DNA of 64,000 nucleotides from Thiorhodovibrio frisius (GTDB lineage Bacteria > Pseudomonadota > Gammaproteobacteria > Chromatiales > Chromatiaceae). Below are positions 8,035-18,874 of this stretch, one piece after another; within the stretch, counting starts at the first letter, position 1, and every line of letters begins with the position of its first letter. The translations under genes and the position numbers were made by a program. The DNA lies in NCBI RefSeq assembly GCF_033954835.1, contig NZ_CP121471.1, positions 4,024,501-4,088,500 of the forward strand, written 5' to 3'. A model generated the notes under the pieces. That model ran no database searches, was not told the origin of the DNA, and worked only from the letters and a program-made list of their open reading frames with translations.

Positions 8035-8592
8035 TCACGGCAGCCCTGTTTCATCCAACACCTGCGCCATAGGCAAGCGTTCGATAATCTGCTGGTAGCG
8101 AATTCGCCCGCACTGATCAGCCAAGCGCTCGCCCGTCCTTGGGTCGCGCAACTCAGGCGCAATTTCAACGAGTGGCAACAACATAAAGTCGCGCTCGAGC
8201 AGACCGGGGTGGGGCACGCACAGGTCCGCGTCTCGGTGCTGTTCGGCGCCGATCAGCAGCAGATCGATATCCATGGTGCGCGCGGCGTTGCGACGGGAGC
8301 GCTTGCGCCCGAGCGCAAGTTCAATCCGCTGGGTGCGTGTTAGCAACCTCCGCGCGGAAAGATCGGTTTGCAGCGCCACCGCCAGATTGAGGAATTCCGC
8401 CTCGGTCACGCCGCCCCAGGGGCTGGTGCGGTAGAGGCTCGAGACCGCGACCATGGCCACCCCAGGGAGCGCGCGCAACAGCGCAAGACTGCGTCTGACA
8501 TTGCCCAAGGGGTCGATATTCGAGCCAATGGATAGATAGGCCATGCGCTCGCTCGCCGACTGCGGCGGCGCGAGCTGGTCCGGGCTATTCAT
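8035..8592 (-). CDS. folK: 2-amino-4-hydroxy-6-hydroxymethyldihydropteridine pyrophosphokinase
   Basis: A protein of 185 residues, slightly longer than most FolK because of an N-terminal tail of about 16 residues before MAYLSIGSNIDP. Family motifs are SIGSN at the start, SLYRTSPWGGVTEAEFLN, and the metal/ATP-binding ARTMDIDLLLIG followed by CVPHPGLLERDFMLLPL. It transfers pyrophosphate from ATP to hydroxymethyl-dihydropterin in folate synthesis. It lies 81 bases downstream of fbp on the same strand. Confidence 0.93.
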   Translation of the reverse strand: MNSPDQLAPPQSASERMAYLSIGSNIDPLGNVRRSLALLRALPGVAMVAVSSLYRTSPWGGVTEAEFLNLAVALQTDLSARRLLTRTQRIELALGRKRSRRNAARTMDIDLLLIGAEQHRDADLCVPHPGLLERDFMLLPLVEIAPELRDPRTGERLADQCGRIRYQQIIERLPMAQVLDETGLP

Positions 8593-8673
8593 CTTAATGG
8601 TGGAGCGCCTTGGCCCGGTCCGAGCGCCGGCGATGCCGACCCTCCTGACCCATGGCGAGACTTGCTCTAGAGG

Positions 8674-9693
8674 TTAGCTGGTGGCTTCCTCGTGGTACTG
8701 ACGAATGCGCTCGACCTCGTTGCGCGAGCCAAGAATGACCGGCACCCGCTGGTGCAGGTCTTCCGGCTGCAGTTCCATGATGCGCTCCTGCCCGATGACG
8801 GAACCGCCGCCGGCCTGCTCGACAATAAAGGACATGGGATTGGCTTCATACATCAGGCGCAGCTTGCCGCCCTGCCCTTTGGAGCGAATTTTCGCGTCCA
8901 TCGGATACATGAACACCCCTCCTCGAGTCAGAATCCGATGCACCTCGGCCACCATGGAAGCGATCCAGCGCATATTGAAGTCCTCACCGCGCGGCCCCTC
9001 CTTGCCAGCCAGGCACTCATCGACATAGCGCTTCACCGGCGCGTCCCAGAAGCGCATGTTGGAGGCATTAATGGCAAACTCCCGGGTATCGGCCGGAATG
9101 GTCATGTTCGGATGGGTCAGAATAAACTCGCCGATGTTCTGATCCAGGGTAAAGCCGTTCACACCCTTCCCGGAGGTCAGCACCATCATGGTTGAGGGAC
9201 CATAAAGTGCATAACCCGCCGCCACCTGTTGGGTGCCAGCTTGCAGAAAATCTCGCACCGTGGGTTTCTCTGCGCCGCCCGGGCACTTGAGGATGGAGAA
9301 AATGGTCCCGACCGAGACATTCACGTCGATATTCGACGAGCCGTCGAGCGGATCGAAGGTGAGCAGATACTTGCCGCGCGGATACTCATCCGGAATATGG
9401 TAGATGTCATCCATTTCCTCAGACGCCATGGCGCCCAGATGGCCAGCCCAGGCATTGCACTGCAGAAAAATATCATTCGACAGCACATCGAGCTTTTTCT
9501 GCGTCTCGCCCTGCACATTCTCGCTACCGGCGCTCCCCAGGGCGCCCACCAGCGCGCCATGATTGACCTGATTGGAGATCATCTTGCACGCTGTCACAAT
9601 GTCGTTCAGCAAGGCGGTGAAGTCGCCGGTCGCGCCTGGCGCACGGCGCTGCTCTTCGCTGATAAACTGAGTGATGGTCGTTCCGTGTGGCAT
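8674..9693 (-). CDS. fbp: Fructose-1,6-bisphosphatase, class I
   Basis: A protein of 339 residues, full length. The metal- and substrate-binding motif [17 protein letters not shown] is intact, as are the acidic EEMDD segment before it and [20 protein letters not shown] near the C-terminus. It hydrolyses fructose-1,6-bisphosphate in gluconeogenesis and in the Calvin-Benson cycle, as expected for an autotrophic purple bacterium. The 223-base region upstream separates it from divergent dacB. No other Calvin-cycle genes are adjacent. Confidence 0.96.
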   Translation of the reverse strand: MPHGTTITQFISEEQRRAPGATGDFTALLNDIVTACKMISNQVNHGALVGALGSAGSENVQGETQKKLDVLSNDIFLQCNAWAGHLGAMASEEMDDIYHIPDEYPRGKYLLTFDPLDGSSNIDVNVSVGTIFSILKCPGGAEKPTVRDFLQAGTQQVAAGYALYGPSTMMVLTSGKGVNGFTLDQNIGEFILTHPNMTIPADTREFAINASNMRFWDAPVKRYVDECLAGKEGPRGEDFNMRWIASMVAEVHRILTRGGVFMYPMDAKIRSKGQGGKLRLMYEANPMSFIVEQAGGGSVIGQERIMELQPEDLHQRVPVILGSRNEVERIRQYHEEATS

Positions 9694-9916
9694 GGTGTTA
9701 AAACCTCTTGAGTGAAACCATAAACGGCCAAAGCAGCCCGCAGGCCATCAGCCGGTGCAAAAACCACGCATTATAGTCACTTTTTCGGTTAGGTTCGACG
9801 CCAGGATGCAACGGTGAACCTCCAACGAGGCTGCATCCAACCCGAATACATGTGCATCCGACCGACAATTCTGCTTCGCGCAAGCGCACAACCAGCCCCG
9901 ACATGAAGAGACCCCG

Positions 9917-11182
9917 ATGAATCACAACAAGACTCGGCATGACCGCCACTTTGACACTGGGTGCGACACTGGGTGCGGCACTGGGCGTCGTTCCGCCCTC
10001 GTGCTCGCCTTCAGCGCGCTGCTTGCCTGGGCACCCCTGAGCCTGGCCGGCCCCATTGAGCAAGTGCTCGCAATGGACCAGGCAAGCCTGGTCGTCGGGC
10101 CCGCCAGACAACGCCTGATCAGCCGCCACGCCAGCGAGCCTATGATCCCCGCCTCCACCATGAAGCTGGTCACCGCGCTGGCGGCTATCGAGCGCTGGGG
10201 GCTGTCGCATCACTTCACCACCGAAGTGCTGGTCGATGGCAATCAAAGGCTGTGGATCAAAGGCAGCGGTGACCCTTATCTGGTCGCTGAGGAACTCGAC
10301 CTTCTGGTCCAGGCGCTCAAGGCGCGCGGGCTGAACCGGGTGCGCGGCCTCGGGCTCGACGACGGGCTCTATGCGAGCGACTTGCGCGTTCCCGGACGCT
10401 CGCGCAGCAATAACCCCTATGACGCGCCGCTGTCGGCTCTGGCGGTCAACTTCAACACAGTCAATTTATCCATCGGGCAAGCCGGCATTCGCAGCGGCGA
10501 GCCGCAAACTCCGCTAACAGCCACTGGCCGGCGCATGGGTGCCGGACTAGCGGGGGGCAAACATCGCGTCAATCTCGGCACCCGAGCCAGTGCGCTCAGC
10601 TATTTTGGCGAAGTCTTGACCGCCAAGCTGCAACAGGCTGGCATTCAGGTCGAGGGCGATGTGCTCATGGGCTCGGTGCCCGCAAGCGCCAACCGGCTGC
10701 ATCTGCATGCCAATAGCCGAACCCTGGAGCAAGTCCTCCGCAGCATGCTTGAGTATTCCAACAACTTTGTCGCCAATAACCTGTTCTTGCTGCTTGGCGA
10801 ACAGGCCGGACAGACCAGTTTTGCGCAGGCGCAGCGGCACATGGAAGATTGGGCGCGAAGGAAGTTCGGCTGGCGGGATTTCCGTATCGAGGACGGCGCC
10901 GGGCTGTCGCGCGGCAACCGTCTGAGCGGCGAGCAAATGATTGAACTCCTGGGCGCCCTGGCCGACTATCGCCAGTTATTGCCAGAGCAGGACAATGAGC
11001 CCCGAGTGCGCGCCAAGACCGGCACCCTGAGCGCAGTGAGCTGCTACGCGGGTTTTGTCGAGCGCCCGCAGGGCTGGGTGCCCTTTAGCCTGATGATCAA
11101 CCAGGCCGCGCCCTATGACCTGCGCCGGCGCCTGGCGCAGGCCCTGGCGGACACGCCGACCCTCGCACGCCCAGCACGATGA
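9917..11182 (+). CDS. dacB: D-alanyl-D-alanine carboxypeptidase/endopeptidase, PBP4 type
   Basis: A protein of 421 residues of peptidase family S13. A signal peptide spans about residues 24-44 (ALVLAFSALLAWAPLSLAG). The three penicillin-binding motifs are present: SxxK at S80-K83 (PASTMK), SxN at S281-N283 (EYSNN) and KTG at 367-369 (AKTGTL). It trims or cleaves peptidoglycan peptides in the periplasm. The n-region contains three near-perfect 12-bp repeats (GACACTGGGTGC, from 9953), giving a Thr-Gly-Cys pattern. It overlaps the next gene by four bases (ATGA), so the two are translationally coupled. Confidence 0.93.
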   Translation: MNHNKTRHDRHFDTGCDTGCGTGRRSALVLAFSALLAWAPLSLAGPIEQVLAMDQASLVVGPARQRLISRHASEPMIPASTMKLVTALAAIERWGLSHHFTTEVLVDGNQRLWIKGSGDPYLVAEELDLLVQALKARGLNRVRGLGLDDGLYASDLRVPGRSRSNNPYDAPLSALAVNFNTVNLSIGQAGIRSGEPQTPLTATGRRMGAGLAGGKHRVNLGTRASALSYFGEVLTAKLQQAGIQVEGDVLMGSVPASANRLHLHANSRTLEQVLRSMLEYSNNFVANNLFLLLGEQAGQTSFAQAQRHMEDWARRKFGWRDFRIEDGAGLSRGNRLSGEQMIELLGALADYRQLLPEQDNEPRVRAKTGTLSAVSCYAGFVERPQGWVPFSLMINQAAPYDLRRRLAQALADTPTLARPAR

Positions 11183-12144
11183 CCCAGCCAGTCGTCGCGG
11201 CTAGTCTTTCGGGCGTGTCCGCCAATCGCAAATTGACTGAAAACCCCGCTCGCCGTCGCCTGCGGGCGAAACACACAGGCGTGCTGCTGCTATCATTTCT
11301 CGTCTTGACCGCATCCGGCTGCCAAACCACCAATCCGGCAGCCAGCGCGCAAACACCGATGCCGGAAACGTCAGCGGCCCTGTCCGCGCCCGCGCTGATG
11401 CCCGACGTCCTCTATCGCAAGGCCCGAGGTGGCTATCCCTCGCTCGCGCCTATGTTGGCGCGCATCACTCCGGCGGTGGTTAATGTCTCAGTGGTCTCGG
11501 AGGTCAAAGTCGAAGACCACCCCTTCCTGCGCGATCCAGAATTCCGCCGCTTTCTCGAGCACTTCGACATCCCGCTGCCACCTGCGGGCGGTGGCACCGA
11601 GAAACGCGGCAGTGTAGGTTCCGGCTTTCTGATCGACGGCCGTCGCGGCCTGGTGCTGACCAACGCGCATGTCATCGAGAACGCAACCGACATCACCATC
11701 ACCTTGAAAGACAGGCGCAACTTCAAAGCACAGCTGGTCGGGCGTGACCCTGGCTCTGATACCGCCCTGCTGCGCATTCCACCGGTGGCTATCGACGGGC
11801 TGCGATGGGGCGACTCCAAAGCCTTGGAGGTCGGGGATTTCGTCATTGTGATCGGAAATCCCTTCGGGCTCGGTCAGACGGTTACCTCGGGCATTGTCAG
11901 TGCGCTCGGGCGCTCCGGCGTCGCTGGCGACCGACTCGGGGATCTGATCCAGACCGATGCCTCCATCAACCCTGGTAACTCCGGTGGCCCGCTGATCAAT
12001 CTCGCCGGCGAAGTAGTCGGCATCAACTCCGCCCTTCTCGGCCCCAGCGGCGGCAATATCGGCATTGGCTTTGCCGTACCGAGCAATCGAGTCAGACAAT
12101 CCCTTGCCCGCATCATGGCGCGGACGGATTCGGCGATTCGCTAG
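11179..12144 (+). CDS. Deg-like (S1C) serine protease lipoprotein without PDZ domain
   Basis: A protein of 321 residues. The N-terminus has a long basic stretch, then a hydrophobic region ending LVLTASGC, a lipobox with Cys48. The trypsin-like domain has the complete triad: His164 (LTNAHVIEN), Asp194 (GSDTALLRI) and Ser268 (NPGNSGGPL). Family members of the DegP/DegQ/DegS type run to roughly 350-480 residues because one or two PDZ domains follow; here the protein stops about 20 residues after the protease domain. The stop region overlaps the 3' end of convergent apbE. The ATGA overlap with dacB suggests a shared envelope role. It is a catalytically complete but PDZ-less protease. Confidence 0.88.
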   Translation: MTQPVVAASLSGVSANRKLTENPARRRLRAKHTGVLLLSFLVLTASGCQTTNPAASAQTPMPETSAALSAPALMPDVLYRKARGGYPSLAPMLARITPAVVNVSVVSEVKVEDHPFLRDPEFRRFLEHFDIPLPPAGGGTEKRGSVGSGFLIDGRRGLVLTNAHVIENATDITITLKDRRNFKAQLVGRDPGSDTALLRIPPVAIDGLRWGDSKALEVGDFVIVIGNPFGLGQTVTSGIVSALGRSGVAGDRLGDLIQTDASINPGNSGGPLINLAGEVVGINSALLGPSGGNIGIGFAVPSNRVRQSLARIMARTDSAIR

Positions 12145-13182
12145 CACCCGCGATGCGCTCGAAGGCGCTGCTCATGTGTGCCTGATAACCTGACTCCAAG
12201 CGCTCGATGAAAAAGGCCGCAATCCCCTGCTGTTCGGCCAGCGCCAGTCCGTCCTCCGGTCCTAGCACCAGCAACCCGGTGGCCAGCGCGTCGGCGCGCA
12301 TGCAACTTTCGTCCAGCACCGACACCGACGCCAGCAGATGATCGACCGGGCGTCCCCTGTGGGGATTGATGGTGTGAGAATAAAGCTTGCCATCCTGCTC
12401 GAAGAAATTGCGGTAGTCGCCCGAGGTGGCCATGGCGATGTCGTTGAGACGCACCACGCGGAACACCGCGCGCGTGCTGCTCTCCGGGCGCTCGATAGCG
12501 ACACGCCAGGGCCGTTCGGGATGCTGGCCGGCGGCGCGCAGCTCGCCGCCCACTTCGACCAGATAGTCACCAAAACCGCGCTCTGCCAACACCTCGGCCA
12601 AACGGTCCACCGCATAGCCCTTGGCGATGGCGGAAAGATCGACATAGAGCTCGGGCTGAGTCTTGCACAGCGCTGGCGGGTCAGCGCGAACAGCAAGCTT
12701 GTGGTAGCCCGTCACCGCCAGTGTCTTGGCAATCGCCTCGGGCGTCGGTATCCGATCCGGATGAAACTCAGGCCCAAAGCCCCACAGATTGACCAGGCGC
12801 CCGACAGTGACATCAAAGGCGCCATCACTGAGCCGGCTGATCCGCCGCGCCTCTGCCACCACCTGTGCCAGTTCCGGTGGCACCGCAAACCAATGGGTTG
12901 AGCCCGACTGGTTGAAGCGCGACAGGCTGGAGTCGGGGTCATAGGTCGACATTTGCGCATTGATGCGCGCCAGTTCGTCCGCGATGGACTGCTGCAGAGC
13001 GGCAGGGTCGATATCTGGCGGCGGATTGGCCAGTTGCACCGAGTAGGTGGTCCCCATGGTCCGCCCTTGGAGTTCCAGCACCTCGGCCTGCTCGTGCCCG
13101 CTACAAGCACCGAGCAGCAAGAGCGCAAGCACGATGATCACTAGGCGGATTGTTACCTCCGATGGCGGGAAGGCTAATGCCA

Positions 13183-13183
<1 letters not shown>
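12113..13183 (-). CDS. apbE: FAD:protein FMN transferase
   Basis: A protein of 356 residues from the ATG at 13183, which overlaps the SPOR gene's stop codon (TGATG); a GTG three bases upstream is an alternative. It has a lipoprotein signal (LLLLGACSG), then the ApbE fold: RTMGTTYSVQL, the FDVTVGRLVNLWGFG segment, DLSAIAKGYAVDRLA and SGDYRNFFEQDGKLYSHTIN. It attaches FMN covalently to Thr/Ser of target proteins such as Na+-NQR or RnfG/RnfD. No such target is encoded here. The gene ends inside the 3' end of the convergent protease gene (32-base overlap). Confidence 0.93.
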
Positions 13184-15849
<2,666 letters not shown>

Positions 15850-15870
15850 TCAAAGCAGTCGCTTGCATTC

Positions 15871-16055
15871 TATACCGAAACCCTTTGAAATTTCGGCGCG
15901 TTTTGGGCCAAGTGACGGCCACGAGGGACGCCGTGAATACATCCCTATTTGCATCTAGAGAGGCTACTTCCTGGCGGCGTCCCTGATCCGATCAAGGACC
16001 GCCGAGACCCCCGTGGCCGTCACCCGACCGAAAACCATTCGTTTGCGATTGGTAT
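15871..16055 (+). repeat. Palindromic dispersed element, copy A
   Basis: A full copy of the roughly 160-185 bp repeat seen also at 28.3, 40.1 and 51.9 kb. It begins TATACCGAAACCCTTTGAAA and ends GTTTGCGATTGGTAT. Inner arms GTGACGGCCACG and CGTGGCCGTCAC are inverted. It lies between the start codons of the divergent SPOR gene and uppP, so it could affect either promoter. It has no coding capacity of its own. Confidence 0.85.
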
Positions 16056-16160
16056 CTACCCATCATCAATGCGTTTTAGCCCCGATTGTCATGGGCATTG
16101 CGAATACAATAGGCTATTTAATGGGCGACTTTTAGCCTTCAGCACAAGGATCATCATCCC

Positions 16161-16970
16161 ATGGATCTTAGTCAGATCACGCTTTTGAGCCTGGCCCAGG
16201 GCTTGACCGAATTCCTGCCAATTTCAAGCTCGGCCCATTTGATTTTAGCCCCTTTGCTATTTGGCTACGAACTCCAGAGCCTGGCCTTCGATGTCGCCGT
16301 GCATCTGGGCACCCTGTCTGCCGTGATGCTCTATTTTCGCCGTGAGCTGATTGGCATGACGGGCGCCATGCTCGGACGCGCCCAGCATGCCCAGGCGCAG
16401 CAGGAGCGCCGCCTGGGTTGGTTGCTGGTGGTCGCCACCCTGCCGCTGTTGCTGCTTGGGCTGCCGCTCAAAGCCTTGCTGGAAGTCTTGCGCGAGGACG
16501 AGCACTTGGTCGCCCTGGTGATTGCCGCCACGACCATTGGTTTTGGTCTGCTCCTGTGGCTGGCCGACTGGCGCGGCCGGCGAGTCAAGGACGAATACGC
16601 GCTCGACTGGAAGGCGGCATTGGCCATCGGCTGCGCCCAGACGCTGGCCATTATTCCTGGCACCTCGCGCTCGGGCATCACCATGACCGCCGGCCTGATG
16701 CTCGGCCTGACACGCGAGGCCAGCTCAAGATTCTCCTTTCTGCTGTCGATTCCAACTATTCTGCTCGCCGGCATGGTGGAAACCCGCGAGCTACTGGCCA
16801 GCCCGACGCCAGTGGACTGGTTGGCGTTAGGTGTCGGTGCCATGATCTCCGCCCTGGTGGCCTATGTGACCATTCACTTTTTCCTGCGGCTGATCGAGCG
16901 CATCAGCATGCTGCCCTTCGTGCTCTATCGCTTGCTGCTTGGGGGAATCATTCTTTTCCTAATTCTGTGA
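16161..16970 (+). CDS. uppP: Undecaprenyl-diphosphate phosphatase
   Basis: A polytopic protein of 269 residues (about eight helices). It carries both BacA/UppP signatures: GLTEFLPISSSAHL near the N-terminus, with the catalytic Glu and Ser residues, and PGTSRSGITM in the middle. It dephosphorylates undecaprenyl diphosphate to recycle the lipid carrier for cell-wall and O-antigen synthesis at the cytoplasmic membrane. It stands alone, downstream of a palindromic element and followed by a 270-base gap with no gene that I can see. Confidence 0.96.
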   Translation: MDLSQITLLSLAQGLTEFLPISSSAHLILAPLLFGYELQSLAFDVAVHLGTLSAVMLYFRRELIGMTGAMLGRAQHAQAQQERRLGWLLVVATLPLLLLGLPLKALLEVLREDEHLVALVIAATTIGFGLLLWLADWRGRRVKDEYALDWKAALAIGCAQTLAIIPGTSRSGITMTAGLMLGLTREASSRFSFLLSIPTILLAGMVETRELLASPTPVDWLALGVGAMISALVAYVTIHFFLRLIERISMLPFVLYRLLLGGIILFLIL

Positions 16971-17240
16971 TCCTGCTGTCATCTTGCTGCAGGAACCTCG
17001 CAGCTGTGATGGCTGCTGTCATAGCGGCAGCCAAGACACTCAGATTTTCACACCGATGACCAGAACCCCTGTGGACAAGCCGTCAAAGACTTGGCTTTTT
17101 CGATAATTATGTGCGCCTTCCAACTGAGTGCTTATTTTTCGATCAAATCGGGACGCTGCCGACTCTTGGGGTTTGTGCCAAACTATGGGCCAGCCAACCG
17201 TCAGACCGCAAAAAACTACCGCTAGAGAATTCCAATACTT

Positions 17241-17954
17241 ATGACGCAAGCAAGCGCGAACGTGGATCACGCCGAAATCAGCAAGTTCGAGCAACTGGCC
17301 GCGCGCTGGTGGGACCCGGACAGCGAATTCAAGACCCTGCACGACATCAACCCGCTGCGCCTAGCCTTTATCGAACGCAAGGTCGAACTCCAGGGCAAAC
17401 AAGTGCTGGATGTCGGCTGCGGCGGTGGCATTCTGTCCGAGGCCATGGCAGCGCGGGGGGCCAAGGTGACTGGCATCGACATGGGCGAGATGCCGTTGCG
17501 CATTGCCGAGTTGCATACGCTTGAGACCGGCGTGCAAGTCGACTACCGTCAGACCTCGGCCGAGGCCCTGGCCGAGGAAACACCCGCAAGCTTTGATGTC
17601 ATCACCTGCATGGAGCTACTCGAGCATGTGCCAGAGCCTGCCTCGGTTGTGCGCGCTTGCGCCCGGCTGGTGCGACCTGGCGGATATCTGTTTTTCTCCA
17701 CGCTCAACCGCAACCCCAAGTCCTATCTGTTCGCGGTGCTGGGGGCTGAGTATCTGCTAAACATGCTGCCCAAAGGCACGCATGACTACACGCGTTTTCT
17801 GCGCCCATCTGAGCTGGCGCGTTTTGCCCGCGCCGCCGACTTGCAAATCGATGAGATTAGCGGCATGACCTACAACCCACTGACCCAGGTCTACCACCTT
17901 GACTCCAAGGATATCTCGGTCAATTACCTGCTGAGTTGCCAACGTCCGGCCTGA
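17241..17954 (+). CDS. ubiG: Ubiquinone biosynthesis O-methyltransferase
   Basis: A protein of 237 residues, normal length. It has the N-terminal EISKFEQLAARWWDPDSEFK signature of UbiG, the SAM-binding motif VLDVGCGGGILSE, and the post-II CMELLEHVPEP. It methylates the two phenolic hydroxyls in ubiquinone synthesis. In many Gammaproteobacteria a HAD phosphatase gene (gph/mupP) and a YciK-type SDR follow. Here the SDR follows after 115 bases and the phosphatase gene is absent. Confidence 0.96.
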   Translation: MTQASANVDHAEISKFEQLAARWWDPDSEFKTLHDINPLRLAFIERKVELQGKQVLDVGCGGGILSEAMAARGAKVTGIDMGEMPLRIAELHTLETGVQVDYRQTSAEALAEETPASFDVITCMELLEHVPEPASVVRACARLVRPGGYLFFSTLNRNPKSYLFAVLGAEYLLNMLPKGTHDYTRFLRPSELARFARAADLQIDEISGMTYNPLTQVYHLDSKDISVNYLLSCQRPA

Positions 17955-18069
17955 GTTTTTTCTGCCCCCAGCACCAAGGTTTGACCTAGCCTAGCCTAAT
18001 CAGTCAGGCTCAGGTCCACCTCCATCCACCCATATCCATGACCGCCCTGTCCCGCAAGCCTCTGTCGCA

Positions 18070-18840
18070 ATGAACCCAAGCACCGATTCTTCCCCTTCCT
18101 CCTCCAATCTGCTCGCCGAGCGCGTGATTCTGATCACTGGCGCCGCCGAGGGTCTCGGCCGTGCGGTCGCCCTGGCTTGCGCCCGCCATGGCGCCACCGC
18201 AGTGCTGGTTGACTACGAGGACACCGACCTCGACGGCCTGTATGACGAGATCGAAGCGAGCGGCGCGCCCCAGCCGGCCAGTTTCCCGCTTGATCTGGAA
18301 AAAGGCGACGAGACGCTCTTCACCGGTGCTGCCGACACCCTAGGGAACGAGTTCGGGCGCCTCGACGGCATCGCCCATTGCGCCGCCTTCGCGCCCTATC
18401 TGACGCGCATTGATGACTATGAGTTAAAGGACTGGGAGCGGGTGCTGCGAGTGAACCTCACCGCCCCCTTTTTGCTCACTCAGGCTTGTCTGCCGCTGTT
18501 GCGCGCAGCACCGGACCCTAGCGTGGTGTTCGCCGCTGATCGCGTCGGCCGCCAAGGGCGGGCTTACTGGGGCGCCTTTGCCGCAGCCAAATTCGGTCTT
18601 GAGGGGCTGATGCAGGTGCTGGCGGCGGAGAATCAAACCGAGCAGCCGATTCGTTTCAACAGCCTGGACCCTGGCATTCTGAACACCGCCATGCGCCGGG
18701 TGCTCTATCCGGGAGAGAATCCCGGCAACAACCCGCCTCCCGATTCGGTTACCCCGAGCTTTTTGTATCTGCTTGGGCCCGAGAGCTGCGGTGTGAGTGG
18801 AGAGATGCTGACCGCACCCTGCCATGCAGGGGCCAATTAA
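18070..18840 (+). CDS. yciK: YciK-type SDR family protein with altered active site
   Basis: A protein of 256 residues of the short-chain dehydrogenase family. The cofactor loop LITGAAEGLGRAVA is intact, as is the NLTAPFLLTQACLPLL helix. VGRQGRAYWGAF...KFGLEGLMQVLA aligns well with YciK. The catalytic positions differ: the Tyr of YxxxK is Phe (GAFAAAK), and the Ser region reads VVFAADRVG where YciK has Ser residues. Ordinary Tyr/Ser/Lys catalysis should be impaired. The reaction of YciK itself is not settled. Placement after ubiG matches the conserved neighbourhood. Name by similarity. Confidence 0.8.
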   Translation: MNPSTDSSPSSSNLLAERVILITGAAEGLGRAVALACARHGATAVLVDYEDTDLDGLYDEIEASGAPQPASFPLDLEKGDETLFTGAADTLGNEFGRLDGIAHCAAFAPYLTRIDDYELKDWERVLRVNLTAPFLLTQACLPLLRAAPDPSVVFAADRVGRQGRAYWGAFAAAKFGLEGLMQVLAAENQTEQPIRFNSLDPGILNTAMRRVLYPGENPGNNPPPDSVTPSFLYLLGPESCGVSGEMLTAPCHAGAN

Positions 18841-18874
18841 CCTGCCCCGACAAGCGCCCTGGCTTTCAGGAATC

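Noticed and set aside
17955-18069. Missing gph/mupP between ubiG and yciK
   Set aside because: Only 115 bases are present and no phosphatase fragment is visible, so no pseudogene is called.
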